This document shows, piece by piece, positions 22,201 to 32,043 of a DNA stretch of 51,599 nt. Under the pieces are notes generated by a model, which saw only the letters and a list, made by a program, of their open reading frames with translations, was not told the origin of the DNA and made no database searches. Origin of the DNA: Annulohypoxylon bovei var. microspora (lineage: Eukaryota; Ascomycota; Sordariomycetes; Xylariales; Hypoxylaceae); the NCBI GenBank assembly GCA_022836615.1, contig MU405408.1:1-51599 (forward strand), read 5' to 3'. Within the stretch, counting starts at the first letter, position 1. Every line of letters starts with the position of its first letter. The position numbers and the translations under genes are program-made.

Positions 22201-22944
22201 TTATGCGAGCACACTAGACTGCACAGCTCCTACAGCTATCGGTTGTTTGATGTCATTCACATTGACGGACTTGGCCGCCCGCTCAGCTTCGACTAGGTCG
22301 ACCCCGATACGACTGAACAGGAGCACGAGCTCTGGGTGTCTCTTCACGGCAATTCCGACGTCCTTGAGGTTCAGCTTGTCGGCATATTCCTGGAGCTCTT
22401 CTTCGTATCTGCTCGCTAGGCTTCGCAAGTCGGCTCCGTCGTAGTACTTGAATCGAGCTGCGGCGGCGTGGAGCTTTCCCTTGAATAGGTAGATCGGGTC
22501 AAGAAAGGAAGCGACTCCGTTGCCGAAAGAGCCACCCTTGATAGAGATGATGGTAAACGAGATATGTTCCATCGAATACTCGGCGCCTAGTAAATAATAG
22601 GATTTTAGTATCGTTTACGTATCATGAGAGGAGAATACGGTACCTGGGAACTTCTCGCAGAACACCTCCACTAGCACGGGATTGGTGGAGTTGACTTTTT
22701 CGTCCCAGAGGAAAGCGACGTAATCATCTCGGCTTTGAGAGATTGGCTCGAAACCGTCCTTCAGGGTGAGCAGTTTGAGGACCTGTTCCTTGGAAGTCGA
22801 GGCCAGGCAATCGATATCCTTGGTGCTGCGGGTGCCTCCGAATGTTCCAATAGCATAACCACCGAAGATGCCATACTTTATGCCTTCGCTCCTGAAAACG
22901 CGATTGAGCACAATGGCTGCATCATTAAGTTTGTCTCGAGTCAT
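22201..22944 (-). CDS. Nucleotidyltransferase-fold protein
   Basis: Two exons on the minus strand, 22644-22944 and 22201-22586, with a 57-bp intron (GTACCG...CTAG); joined length 228 residues. Residues 24-46 read YGIFGGYAIGTFGGTRSTKDIDC, the Gly-Gly ... Arg-x-Thr-x-Asp-x-Asp signature of the nucleotidyltransferase superfamily, with Asp43 and Asp45 as likely metal ligands. The second half (FLDPIYLFKGKLHAAAAR ... DLRSLASRY) resembles the helical part of AbiEii/MNT-like nucleotidyltransferases, where a Lys in the KL-x-A segment follows the core. Bacterial relatives include antitoxin and toxin components, but fungal members are mostly uncharacterised and solitary. No partner gene is visible here. 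The substrate is unknown. Confidence 0.82.
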
Positions 22945-23773
22945 GATGGGTAGGTGAAATATGTGTTCTTGATATCAGTCGGAGTTGCGTGTTGAGAAGT
23001 TGATTAGATGGAAGTGGACTACTCTACCATTATTTGTGGTTGATTAAATATTTTACCATATTCTTGAAGGTACACGGGTATCTGGAGAAGAATATTCTTT
23101 TGACGATGCATAAGACTAATTCATACTATGGCCCCGTAAAATCCATCTTTATCGACGACGAGTACCGTCAGCAACGAGTGAACTATCTGCAGTCAAGGGG
23201 GCGAAGTGAGCAACAAGCTATAGACATTATTGTACTCCAAAAGACAAGACAATTTCACTGGAAAGCAAGCATTTCCTTAGATGCCTATTAATCTGACAAG
23301 TCTATGTAACTAGGTAGGTAAGTAATCAACTTGTCCAAACGATTCTTACATGTCTGATAGATATGAATTTCTTCAACTAATATAATGGGAGTAGTAGGTA
23401 CTTGTCTAAAGCCCGAACCCGAACCCGAACCCTCTTACGATTTAATATAGTCCAATCTGTTTCTAATTTTGATGACAATATGTATAAGATTTTCTTTTTT
23501 TCACCTAATATATTGACTGATCTAAAATTACATAAGTCACATAACTCTTATAACTCTTATTAATTTATATTATGATTTATAGTGTAGTCGTTTCTTAGAG
23601 GTGTAAAAAGTTGGTAGGTACTTACCTACGCAGGGATGGTCAGTGCGTTTAGCTTGCTTACAGGCTCTTGTCCAGGGCACTCACCTAAGAACATCACAGC
23701 TAATTTTCTACCTAACTCTACTAATCTCGAATAAAAACAGACAGACGATATCTGTCAGTTCAACTAAATTAGA
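22945..23773. other. Intergenic region
   Basis: Holds a (CCCGAA) tandem at about 23411-23433, TAGG-type motifs at 23310-23323 and 23612-23630, and an 85-codon ORF (23034-23291) with no family signal. No gene supported. Confidence 0.45.
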
Positions 23774-24658
23774 TTGAGTCGAAAGAAGATGGCCACGCTT
23801 CTGAGACCCTTTTGGAAACGACTTCATCCGTCTTCAAGCTGCCGAGTTCAAATTGTTTCCGACCTACATCTTGAAATCAACCAGCAGTATTCGTCATTTA
23901 CCCTACCCGCATCCGCGCCGCTTTTGCTTCTCGGAGGGGATATCGGGCGACTTATCGACTACGATGGGTACCTGAAATTCCTTGAAGCGCAAGTCTGTCG
24001 ATACACAAAGGTCTTTCTAGTGCTAGGGAACCACGAATTCTATGGTTTGAAGTATGAGTCTGGACTTGACGAGGCGCGACGTCTATCGGAAGAACCATCC
24101 CTTGTCGGAAAATTGATCCTCTTGCACAAAAACCGATGGGATGATCCTGACTCTTACCTAACCATTGTCGGCTGCACACTCTGGTCGGAAATTCCAGATC
24201 AATCCTGTGGTATCGTCGAATCCAAGATCAATGACTTCAAGGAGATACGCGGATGGACTGCGCAGAAACACAATGCAGTTCACTTAGACGAAGTCGCTTG
24301 GCTTCGTGACCAAGTCTTGCAAGTGGCATCGCAAGATGACAAGGTCCGAAGACGGATCCTGGTAGCGACGCACCACGCCCCTTGCGTGAAGGGTACATCT
24401 CGCCCGGAACACGCTAATGGTCCGTGGTCGTCCGCCTTCGCGACAGATCTTGTGGACCGAGGAGGATGGCACGGCGTTAAGACGTGGGTGTTTGGTCACA
24501 CTCATTACTCGACAAAATTTGCACGGAAAGGGATAGAGATCATGGCCAATCAGCGGGGATACGTGTTGCCGGCAGGACCGGGAAAACAGGAGCAAAGTCT
24601 TGAAGCGGAACAAATGACTGGCCACAAGTTCAATCCTGCTATGGTCATCACCGTATAG
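23774..24658 (+). CDS. Calcineurin-like metallophosphoesterase
   Basis: A single exon of 294 residues. It has the ordered metal-binding motifs of the family: SDLHLE at 29-34 (Asp30, His32), GGDIG at 54-58 (Asp56), GNHEFY at 85-90 (Asn86, His87), THHAP at 199-203 (His200 or His201) and FGHTHYS at 240-246 (His242, His244). These bind two metal ions that activate water to attack phosphoester bonds. No signal peptide or membrane segment is visible, so it is probably cytosolic. Related fungal proteins are annotated as Ser/Thr phosphatase-like but substrates are unknown. The Met at residue 6 (23789) is an alternative start with a similar context. Confidence 0.88.
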   Translation: MSRKKMATLLRPFWKRLHPSSSCRVQIVSDLHLEINQQYSSFTLPASAPLLLLGGDIGRLIDYDGYLKFLEAQVCRYTKVFLVLGNHEFYGLKYESGLDEARRLSEEPSLVGKLILLHKNRWDDPDSYLTIVGCTLWSEIPDQSCGIVESKINDFKEIRGWTAQKHNAVHLDEVAWLRDQVLQVASQDDKVRRRILVATHHAPCVKGTSRPEHANGPWSSAFATDLVDRGGWHGVKTWVFGHTHYSTKFARKGIEIMANQRGYVLPAGPGKQEQSLEAEQMTGHKFNPAMVITV

Positions 24659-25504
24659 CATCACCCGTATCAGCTTTAGCGATGTGCACCCGGGGCGGAC
24701 AGGGGCAGATGTAGGCAGCGACGAATCAGAATACCTTATTGTGAGCCATAGCGACCGTGGGAACACGCAACCAACATAACAGCCAATAGAATTGTACTAT
24801 CATTCCCAAATAGGAAATAAAAATAAATAGGTTGTTACTCTTTTGGTTCCTTTCATGATGATGAATTACTTGTGTTTAGGAATGCGACTATGACTTCTTG
24901 ACTGTAGTCTTCTTCGTTTTCTAACAAGATAAGTTACAATATACATAATAGATGTTGAACTCTTGGGGATGGCTTCGTTAACTTTTTGGGTCGAATGTGC
25001 GATGAGTTGAAGGTAGGGTGGGTGGGCAGTTCCATGGCGCACTATCCGCGCCGTAGACAACTCCCCCCACCATTTATAAATGTTTTAACCCTCAAAGAAA
25101 AACGGCAAAGAACTGCAAGGCTGGAAAGCTGATCTTGGTATTTATATAGATATAATATACAATATTTATGTTTTATGCCAGAATTGTATGTAGGTAGGTC
25201 GGTACCAATATGAACATTAACTTGGATCTTTGGGAAATTGCAAATGAATTTCCATACGGATCACTTCCGCAAGGCGGAAATGGAGTTCAACCTACGTTGA
25301 CCGACAAAAAACCACAGGCAGCTACTCCGACTATGGGGATGAACAGTCTGGGGGAGAGATCATGTATAAATATCCAAGTAGTCTTCTTGTTTCCTAAAGA
25401 TTGATGCCATCATCTTCACCACTCGACCCAGCTTTAGTCACTACCTACCTTATAAATATTCATATATTCCTCCACTACGTAACCAGACTGTCATCACCGC
25501 CATC
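24659..25504. other. Intergenic region and promoter of the small secreted protein
   Basis: No gene seen. A TATAAATA-like box lies at about 25451-25458, some 50 bp before the start of the downstream Cys-rich gene. TAGG-type motifs lie at about 25190-25205 and 25440-25450. Confidence 0.45.
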
Positions 25505-25865
25505 ATGAAGTTCCCGTCTGCCGTTTTCATGGGGTTGTTCGCAGTCGCGCTCGCCCAGGTAGCTTAATCCCTAAATAATCTCTCGCGACTTCAAACAGAC
25601 ATCTAATCTAGCGCAGTCACCTACGAGTACAAGTACCGACATTACGTCGAGGTCCACTGACCAGCCTGATCTCACAACATGCAAAGAACAGGCTGGGTCC
25701 TATGCCGAGTACTGTCCCAGATGCGAGCCCAAGTGTGCAGGCTCGTCGGCGTATAAGCAATGCCTATACAACGTCTTCTCAAGCATCAACTCCATGCAAT
25801 CCCAGTGCTGGCAACATGGAGGCAACAACTGCAAAGAAACCGCCGTTAACAAGGTCTGTGGCTAG
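25505..25865 (+). CDS. Small secreted cysteine-rich protein (effector-like)
   Basis: Two exons, 25505-25558 and 25617-25865, with a 58-bp intron (GTAGCT...GCGCAG); the joined frame encodes 100 residues. Exon 1 is exactly the signal peptide (MKFPSAVFMGLFAVALAQ). The mature part starts with a Ser/Thr-rich stretch and then has eight cysteines (TTCKE, EYCPRCEPKCAG, KQCLY, SQCWQ, NNCKE, KVCG), enough for four disulfides, in about 60 residues. Size, leader and cysteine density are those of fungal secreted effectors or antimicrobial-type proteins; function is not known. A TATA-like box sits just upstream. The intron sits at the signal-peptide boundary, so neither exon alone looks like this gene. I know no family with this exact spacing. 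Confidence 0.8.
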
Positions 25866-26177
25866 GGAGAATCGCGGGGGTTATTCCGAAAGGGGGGCGG
25901 AGTGAAGAATAGGAAATGTTGGAATACATAGGCCAAGTCGTATCATTCAGATTTACGGATTCCGAGGTCTTGTCATTGGAAATTTGTACTGCTGTCTCTA
26001 ATTCAAGTGCATTTCGCTTTTCCTAATTATAGAAACAAGTACATATTTAATCCGTTACTACATACTACTATCAATTTACATCATCAATGGATGTTTCCGG
26101 ACTGCACCACTACTAGGTAGGTATTTTCCGCGATCTCCTGCCATTTTTCAGCTGGCTCGCGCTCCTGTCTCGTCGCA
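25866..26177. other. Intergenic region
   Basis: Between convergent genes. A CTAGGTAGGT motif lies at 26113-26123. Nothing else seen. Confidence 0.45.
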
Positions 26178-27797
26178 TCACGTACGGTCATAACGACTCT
26201 CCCAGACAACCCTCGCAGTAGCGGTCAGATCGTCGACCGCCTCATCGTACGGCGCAAACGAGAGCCAAATCCCCGCCACCTCCTGGCCATTCCGAGCCAC
26301 CACCAGCCCGTCGCTCGTCTCCTGAAGCGCCTCGCGTTTCTGCTTGCGCCACCATCCCCATCCCCACCTCCTCCACCACCTACCCCGCGCCGCCGGCTCG
26401 GGGTCGTCGCTCAAGTACTGCTTCACCAGCCCACTATTCTCGCGCGCGTCAACGCGCCACCCAAGCTCCGCCGCAAACGTCGTATTCGCGCACAACGCAT
26501 CTAAACCCTGCACGATATCGCGCGCAGCCTCGAGCGCGACGTCAGCGGCGTCGCGCGCGGTCCCAACAACCTTGATGCCGGTCCTCAGGACGGGGTCGAG
26601 GCTGGTGTACCTGGCGCGCTCGCCGCTCGCGTCGCGCAGGGACGTCTCGAGGGCGACGAGGAGGCGGCGCAGGGCGAACAGGCGGTCGCGGGCCGCGGCG
26701 TAGTGCGCGCGCATGCCGGGCCACGGCAGCAGGCCGCCGGTGCCGGAGCACACGAACTCGTCGACGAGGCCGCGCGCGCGTGCATTGCGGGGTACGACTG
26801 CCGTAGTGAACAGGTGCAGGGCCATGTCCGCGGACTTGGCCGGGATCGCCGCGGGCAGGTAGCGCCACGGGGTGAAGCCCGGCTCGTCCCAGCTCCACCA
26901 CGCCGCCAGGCTGACCCACTTGGATAGCACCTCGCTGTTCCAGCGCGCCTGCGTCTCGGCCTCCTGGCTGAAGGTCTCGCCGGTGGCTCGTAGGAGGTCC
27001 AGGATGTTCAGGACTTCGGGCTCGTCGACGCCAACGTTATTGAGTGACTGTAGCCGCGTCAGTCGCATCGTGGGCGTTACGAGCGAGCTCAGCTGGTTGG
27101 CTATGGCCTCCGTCTCCTGCACGAACCGCCCGTGCAGGAAGGCCCAGTTGTCGCGCAGGACCTTGTGGTGCTTGGTCGTCAGGTCCCGCAGTTCTCGAGA
27201 GACGGGCATGGCCCGGACGAGGGTATAGGGACCGGATTCAGGTATGACCGGTGCCGCGTCGGATTCAGACATGACCGGTGCCTTGCCGGACACGGCCCCA
27301 CCGGACCGCCAGGACGGGATGGCAAGGTTACTATAACTAGCACGGAGCTCGGGTTTGAATCCCGGCAGCAAAAGATTTGTGGCCACCATTAGTACGGTGA
27401 GCGAGATGACGATCTGAGTCAGGAGGTTGAGCCAGCCGATGATCCAGGTGAGCCGATCGTATTCAAAGTTGAACACCACACCGAACCAGTTCCGCCACGT
27501 AGCCCAAAACGACGGATGGAGCTGTGGCAGATGTGGGACTGCTAGGAAAGGGGGGTACCAAGTTTCCTCGGGCTGGTAAGCCCTTACCGCCCGACGGGCA
27601 TAATCATTCTGTTCGACCCTCGGGTCCTCGTCGCCTCGCCACGACCGGAACCCATTGCCTAAGTGTATGCATACCGGCCCCTCGCTTGGCGAATATTTCG
27701 TTTCGTCGTTTATATCTCCGTGAAAGACAAATATGACATCTAGTTTTGTATTAAACATTACATCGAGGCGGAGGACAGCCCACGAAGGGGTAAACAT
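26178..27797 (-). CDS. Predicted single-pass membrane protein, unknown
   Basis: A single exon of 539 residues that I do not recognise. There is no signal peptide. One strong hydrophobic helix lies at about 117-144 (WIIGWLNLLTQIVISLTVLM). Before it is a Trp/Pro-rich region of about 110 residues; after it come about 390 mainly helical, Ala/Arg-rich residues with a Trp-rich basic patch near 465-480 (WWRRWGWGWWRK). The coding strand is much richer in G+C at its 3' half than its neighbours, which is why the other frames also stay open. The layout of a short N-terminal part, one helix and a long helical domain is common among lineage-specific fungal membrane proteins. Function unknown. Confidence 0.68.
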   Translation of the reverse strand: MFTPSWAVLRLDVMFNTKLDVIFVFHGDINDETKYSPSEGPVCIHLGNGFRSWRGDEDPRVEQNDYARRAVRAYQPEETWYPPFLAVPHLPQLHPSFWATWRNWFGVVFNFEYDRLTWIIGWLNLLTQIVISLTVLMVATNLLLPGFKPELRASYSNLAIPSWRSGGAVSGKAPVMSESDAAPVIPESGPYTLVRAMPVSRELRDLTTKHHKVLRDNWAFLHGRFVQETEAIANQLSSLVTPTMRLTRLQSLNNVGVDEPEVLNILDLLRATGETFSQEAETQARWNSEVLSKWVSLAAWWSWDEPGFTPWRYLPAAIPAKSADMALHLFTTAVVPRNARARGLVDEFVCSGTGGLLPWPGMRAHYAAARDRLFALRRLLVALETSLRDASGERARYTSLDPVLRTGIKVVGTARDAADVALEAARDIVQGLDALCANTTFAAELGWRVDARENSGLVKQYLSDDPEPAARGRWWRRWGWGWWRKQKREALQETSDGLVVARNGQEVAGIWLSFAPYDEAVDDLTATARVVWESRYDRT

Positions 27798-28491
27798 TAT
27801 CGTCGGTTTTTATTTCGAAGTAGCGGGCGTGCATACAGGGGGTAGAAATGTTGATAGAGGAGAGAGCTGATCCCTATCCTTTTCTTCGGCAGGTTAATCG
27901 TCGTGTGGGATGTCTGGATTACGTTGGTTGGTAGTGATATACCAAGCTTCCTACCTAAATGGGTAGGAGAAGATGTCTAAATAGACGAACTGTGGTAGAC
28001 AATAATTCGATTGCGTCGACTTGGATTCTAGAAGTGGTAAGATGTACCATCGATAATATGATACTTGTAGGCGCACAAGCATCGGAGACACGCATCAACA
28101 ACATCATGCCGTTTCTTTATCAACCCTGTTTTCCCGCGCATCGGTCAAAGAGAAAGTGTGCCGTAAGCAACCAACCCGCAAACAGCAACCAAGACAATGG
28201 ATCTGTCTAGAAGTAGTTTAGATAAAGAAGTAGAATCAACCTGATTGTTGAAAAGAAAATGCATGAAAAGGAGAAAGGGAGTTTTAATCAGCCTGTCTCA
28301 GGATACTTTAAGGAAACTACCTATAAGTTGAATCGGCAGCGAGATTACAGGTAGATTTACCATCACCTAATTGTTGATTGCAAACACTCTTCTCATCATT
28401 AACTGTTCCAGTCAATACTTATTCAGACCCAATCTCTTCTCATATTTTCTCCAGTCACGATAAATAATGATCCTAGCGCACAAATAAAAAC
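27798..28491. other. Intergenic region between divergent genes
   Basis: Lies between divergently transcribed membrane-protein genes. A TAGG-type motif is near 27950-27965. No gene supported. Confidence 0.45.
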
Positions 28492-29571
28492 ATGGAATAC
28501 CTGGAAGGCATGGATCGATTTCCCCCAGGGTTTTTCGGCAAAACTCCGACCCCATCGGAGGCAGAAGCTGGAGAGCGCGCGTGGGAGGACTATGTCAAGA
28601 TTCATGGTAACGTCTCAGAGTGGGGAACAGATAAAGGGGACGGAAAAGGCGAAGATGGAAATGAAGAGGGCGGGGGTGGAGGCGGAGGTGGAGATGAAGA
28701 GGAAGAGGAAAAAGGAGGAACTAGAGGAGGCGGTGGTAGTGAAGTGGAAGAGGAGGAGGAAGCGGAAGAGGAAGTGGAAGAGGAAGTGGAAGAGGAAGAG
28801 GAGGAGGAGGAGGAGGAAGAGGAGAAGGAAGAGGAGGAGGAAGAGGAGGAAGAGGAGGAAGAGGAGGAAGAGGAGGAAGAGGAAGAGGAAGAGGAGAAAG
28901 AAGAATCCATCGTATCTGAACCACCAGTATTCGAAATTCCTTCCCCACGACCCCGAACTCCCCCCGATTTCATACACAGATTCCCTGAAGCATCGTGGGT
29001 GAAACTCCGCGTGCGCCCACACGCTGCTACATCTCCCGACCACAACGATGAACAGCGGATTTTCATGGTCATAGAACAGGCATTTAAGCCCTATGCGATG
29101 GGGCTCCCAGGTATAGATAATTACGTCGGGAAGGGGCATGCGCCTATCGTATTCCACCTCATCAGAAATGACCAGAACCTGGACCCGAACAACCCGGAAT
29201 TCGTGACCACGTGGCGCACCGACCATGTCGGGTACGAGGCTCTACAAGAAAGAAATTGGGATTGGAAGCTAGAGCCTCTTACCAAACACTACGTCCCAAA
29301 CAAAAACCTGACGATTGTTGATAATGAGGTCAATAGGACGTATATTGAGGAAAGAGATTGGCCGAGGTCAGTCGTATCAGGCGGAACGCATGTAGATACC
29401 CCTCGGGACCGTTGGCCACTTATGCCGCATGAATTTCATTGGGAAAACTGGAATGTTCCAGCAAGAAGTACTTCTTCCGAGTGGGGTCAGATTATATTTA
29501 GGCTGGTAATACTCGTTCTGTGTTTTATAATCTGGAAGGGGATGCTCACGGGACGTCACGATGGAAAATGA
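28492..29571 (+). CDS. Glu-rich protein with a C-terminal membrane anchor, unknown
   Basis: A single-exon protein of 359 residues. Residues 1-45 are ordinary. Residues 45-140 are Gly-, then Glu-rich, encoded by a purine-only tract of GAG/GAA codons (28650-28905). Residues 145-330 form a moderately conserved-looking region rich in Trp, His and Pro. Residues about 334-350 (IFRLVILVLCFIIW) form a single hydrophobic helix followed by a short basic tail, as in a tail-anchored protein. I know no family for it. Glu-tract length is likely to vary between strains because of the repeat. The antisense ORFs over the repeat are artefacts of it. Confidence 0.65.
   Translation: MEYLEGMDRFPPGFFGKTPTPSEAEAGERAWEDYVKIHGNVSEWGTDKGDGKGEDGNEEGGGGGGGGDEEEEEKGGTRGGGGSEVEEEEEAEEEVEEEVEEEEEEEEEEEEKEEEEEEEEEEEEEEEEEEEEEEEKEESIVSEPPVFEIPSPRPRTPPDFIHRFPEASWVKLRVRPHAATSPDHNDEQRIFMVIEQAFKPYAMGLPGIDNYVGKGHAPIVFHLIRNDQNLDPNNPEFVTTWRTDHVGYEALQERNWDWKLEPLTKHYVPNKNLTIVDNEVNRTYIEERDWPRSVVSGGTHVDTPRDRWPLMPHEFHWENWNVPARSTSSEWGQIIFRLVILVLCFIIWKGMLTGRHDGK
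28660..28905 (+). repeat. Purine-only (GAGGAA)n microsatellite in coding sequence
   Basis: About 245 bp almost entirely of G and A, made of GAG, GAA and AGG triplets, translated as a long Glu run. Such purine/pyrimidine mirror tracts are prone to slippage and to triplex formation. Confidence 0.85.
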
Positions 29572-29785
29572 GTTTCTACACCGAGGAGTTTTGGGCTTCG
29601 AGAAATGCCCTGCTACGGCTAGTAGTGTAAGGGTAAATATGATTAATAGGTACCTTAGGCACCTACCTAGGTAGCATACCAATCTTATGAGTGAAAGTAT
29701 TTAGCTTTCATTGCACCCTTCTAAGAATGTCGTGGACTGTCTACGTCAAGTAGTCTCTTGCCTTTGCCACTATTCCCATTTCCCG

Positions 29786-31300
29786 CTAATTATATTTCTG
29801 TGATTGATTAGAATCGGATGATTCCTCGACATCACCGTTCTGCCTAGCTCTCCAATCTAATCCCCGATCTAAGATATCTGGATATTTCTCAACGTAGAAC
29901 CGCATTCCCAACATAGAAAGTATGCTACCTGCGCTGAAAGCTGCAGCCATCGGAAATCCGATTGGGTATCTGGGGGAATCGGGAACCTGCCACGCTCGTA
30001 GCGGAATCGTGGCGTGTCCGACATATACCAACGTGACAGCAATCGCCACGGCGATGGATCGCGCCTCTGGCTCTTTGCGTAGAATTTCCGCGAGCCACGC
30101 GATTAATGCGTACCCCCAAGCGGCGGTAGCGAATGTGAGAAAATAGAAGGCCATGATCGTGGGATGCGAGTTTGGCCATCCAGCCAGGACTGACGTCGCT
30201 AACAGTTGTAGAGCGGCAGCGCCGCAAGAGATTTGCCATCGCCAGCCTTTCCAATCGCTAACCGCGTTTAGGGCGATGTTGCTCACGATCGAGATAGCGT
30301 AGCCGCCCAGGGGGATAAGGTTCACGGCGTACGTCGAATATAGCGGCTTCCCAGCAGAATCTGTGACGCCTTTGAGATATAAGAGGAAGTAAGAGTTGGC
30401 GCGTTGGGACCAGGCAAATTGAAGATACGCTGCCAAGAAAAGGTACGTCAGAGGACTCTTTACTAGCGAGCGAATCTTCCGGGCTAGGAGGTCAAAGGGG
30501 ATCAATTCCGAAGTAGTCGTGCCGTGTTCCGATAACCTCGAGCATGCTAGTTCGCGCTCGGCAGGACTGAAGTAGATGGCTCGGGTGATATGAGGAGAGT
30601 CGGGAATGACCAGAAAGCCTACGGCTCCCCAAGTCATGGTTATGATGCCTGAGACGATGAAGAGCCACTGCCAACCCTCGAGACCATTCACGTCGTTGAG
30701 ATTCCTGTAGAGGGCCGCTTGCAGAACCCCCAGAAACATATTCCCAGCTACGCCGCTAGTGCCGAATATAGCCAATCGCTTGCCGAGCTCCCTCGGCGTA
30801 TACCAGTTGAAAATCATGCTGACGATGCCTGGCCAAGAGGTCGACTCGAAGACGCCGAGGAAGAATCTCAACCCGTATACAGCCCGCGCATTCGGAGCTT
30901 TATATGTCGCCAAGGTCAACGCACCCCAGATGATCTCGCAGATTGGCAAAAAGATCGATGGGCGAACTTTTGTTTGGATCATCTGCGCCGGGACGATAAA
31001 CAGTGCGTACCCGATCGAGAAGAAAGTGGTAAATTCCACTAGCTCGTTCCCGTAGAGAGAAAGCGACTCTTTCATTCCTGATACGTAAGCCTGTGTCGTC
31101 GCGGACTGGTCCATATCCTTCAGCAAACCAGCGATGAACGCCCATGTCAGGAGCAAAGCATCGAGTTTAAAGACTATGATATGCTCCGGGTCCCTAAAAT
31201 AAGGGTGTATTTTCCCTAGCCATGTCTGTGGTTCAGCATTGACCGTTATGCATCGAGCCGAGGGTTGTTGTTTACCACTATCATATGAAGGATCTGGCAT
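29786..31300 (-). CDS. MFS transporter of the Dal5-like anion:cation symporter family
   Basis: A single exon; 504 residues from the Met at 31300 (an in-frame Met at 31375 would add a hydrophobic, unlikely leader). About 12 hydrophobic helices. Family features include FKLDALLLTWAFIAGLLKDMDQS at helix 1, QAYVSGMKESLSLYGNELV, PAQMIQTKVRPS, GLRFFLGVFESTSWPGIV in helix 4 and WQWLFIVSGIITMTWG in helix 6. This is the allantoate-permease branch (Dal5, Tna1, Liz1/Fen2, Soa1). It is divergently arranged with a TauD-type dioxygenase at 32044. In yeast the Dal5-family member Soa1 carries sulfonates, so a sulfonate such as taurine is a reasonable substrate guess. That guess rests on context, not on residues I can identify. 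Confidence 0.88.
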   Translation of the reverse strand: MPDPSYDSGKQQPSARCITVNAEPQTWLGKIHPYFRDPEHIIVFKLDALLLTWAFIAGLLKDMDQSATTQAYVSGMKESLSLYGNELVEFTTFFSIGYALFIVPAQMIQTKVRPSIFLPICEIIWGALTLATYKAPNARAVYGLRFFLGVFESTSWPGIVSMIFNWYTPRELGKRLAIFGTSGVAGNMFLGVLQAALYRNLNDVNGLEGWQWLFIVSGIITMTWGAVGFLVIPDSPHITRAIYFSPAERELACSRLSEHGTTTSELIPFDLLARKIRSLVKSPLTYLFLAAYLQFAWSQRANSYFLLYLKGVTDSAGKPLYSTYAVNLIPLGGYAISIVSNIALNAVSDWKGWRWQISCGAAALQLLATSVLAGWPNSHPTIMAFYFLTFATAAWGYALIAWLAEILRKEPEARSIAVAIAVTLVYVGHATIPLRAWQVPDSPRYPIGFPMAAAFSAGSILSMLGMRFYVEKYPDILDRGLDWRARQNGDVEESSDSNQSQKYN

Positions 31301-32043
31301 CGTTATTACTTGACCATCGAGAATAGCTTGAAATAATAGAACTAAAATTAAGTTGCAGGGATGACGGGTGACCACAAGTATCTCTAGGAAATGCCTAGTT
31401 AGGTATTTGTCTGTATATTAGTTGTATTAGATAGGGGGAGATAAATCCGGTGAAGATACGTTCAGAATGAGAGCGCGTCGATGGAGACGTTTATGACCAA
31501 TCTTTGAAGCTATGATGACATTAGACCTATAATTATGGCATAGGAAACTTGTTTGCTCCGGCTCTTAGCGAAAAGTATTAACTAATTCTAAGCGATGTTA
31601 ACGATAGGATCTCAAATGAAGTTCCCTTACATCCTCGCGTGTCACGGGTATAAAATACCTTGTCTAGTCTAGAATTCTCCCTAGACGGATGGATGATAGC
31701 CGCTATGTTATGTCGTCATCTCGGCGTTGATGTCGTGATAATTTTCTACTCTCGCAACAGCCAAGAATCTGTGTATTGACCCACTAGAATATCGTTGGCT
31801 ATCAAAATTCGGAGAACAAGGACACCAGGGCTTGGCCGTCTCGGCATCAAGGCTCTAGTATATGATAAGAATAATGAGCTAGAGAAATATTGGGCCGTAG
31901 TCGGATATCGTAAGGCCCGATGTCGCTTCTTTTATATAAATATAGCTAGACAGCTATCGTTCTGGCACTCCGGATCTTTCGTCAGTCCGTAGGTAGGTAG
32001 GTGCCTATATACGTAAATTCGCCGCAAAATACTAGATATCAAG
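31301..32043. promoter_or_regulatory. Shared intergenic region of the divergent transporter/dioxygenase pair
   Basis: A 743-bp gap between two divergent start codons. It could hold a common promoter. A TAGGTAGGTAGGTGCC motif sits at 31989-32006, just before the dioxygenase start. Specific regulator sites are not identified. Confidence 0.4.

Noticed and set aside
23034..23291. 85-codon ORF
   Set aside because: No domain, no promoter or splice support, and it is in an A+T-rich intergenic stretch.
27340..27375. T-arm-like sequence CGGGTTTGAATCCCGG suggestive of a tRNA
   Set aside because: It lies inside the coding sequence of the 539-residue protein, and no matching acceptor stem, D-arm or anticodon arm is found 50-70 bp upstream.
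28602..29226. Three long antisense and shifted ORFs over the GAG/GAA repeat (Ser-, Leu- or Pro-rich)
   Set aside because: They are frame shadows of the purine tract and have no start context or sequence signal outside it.
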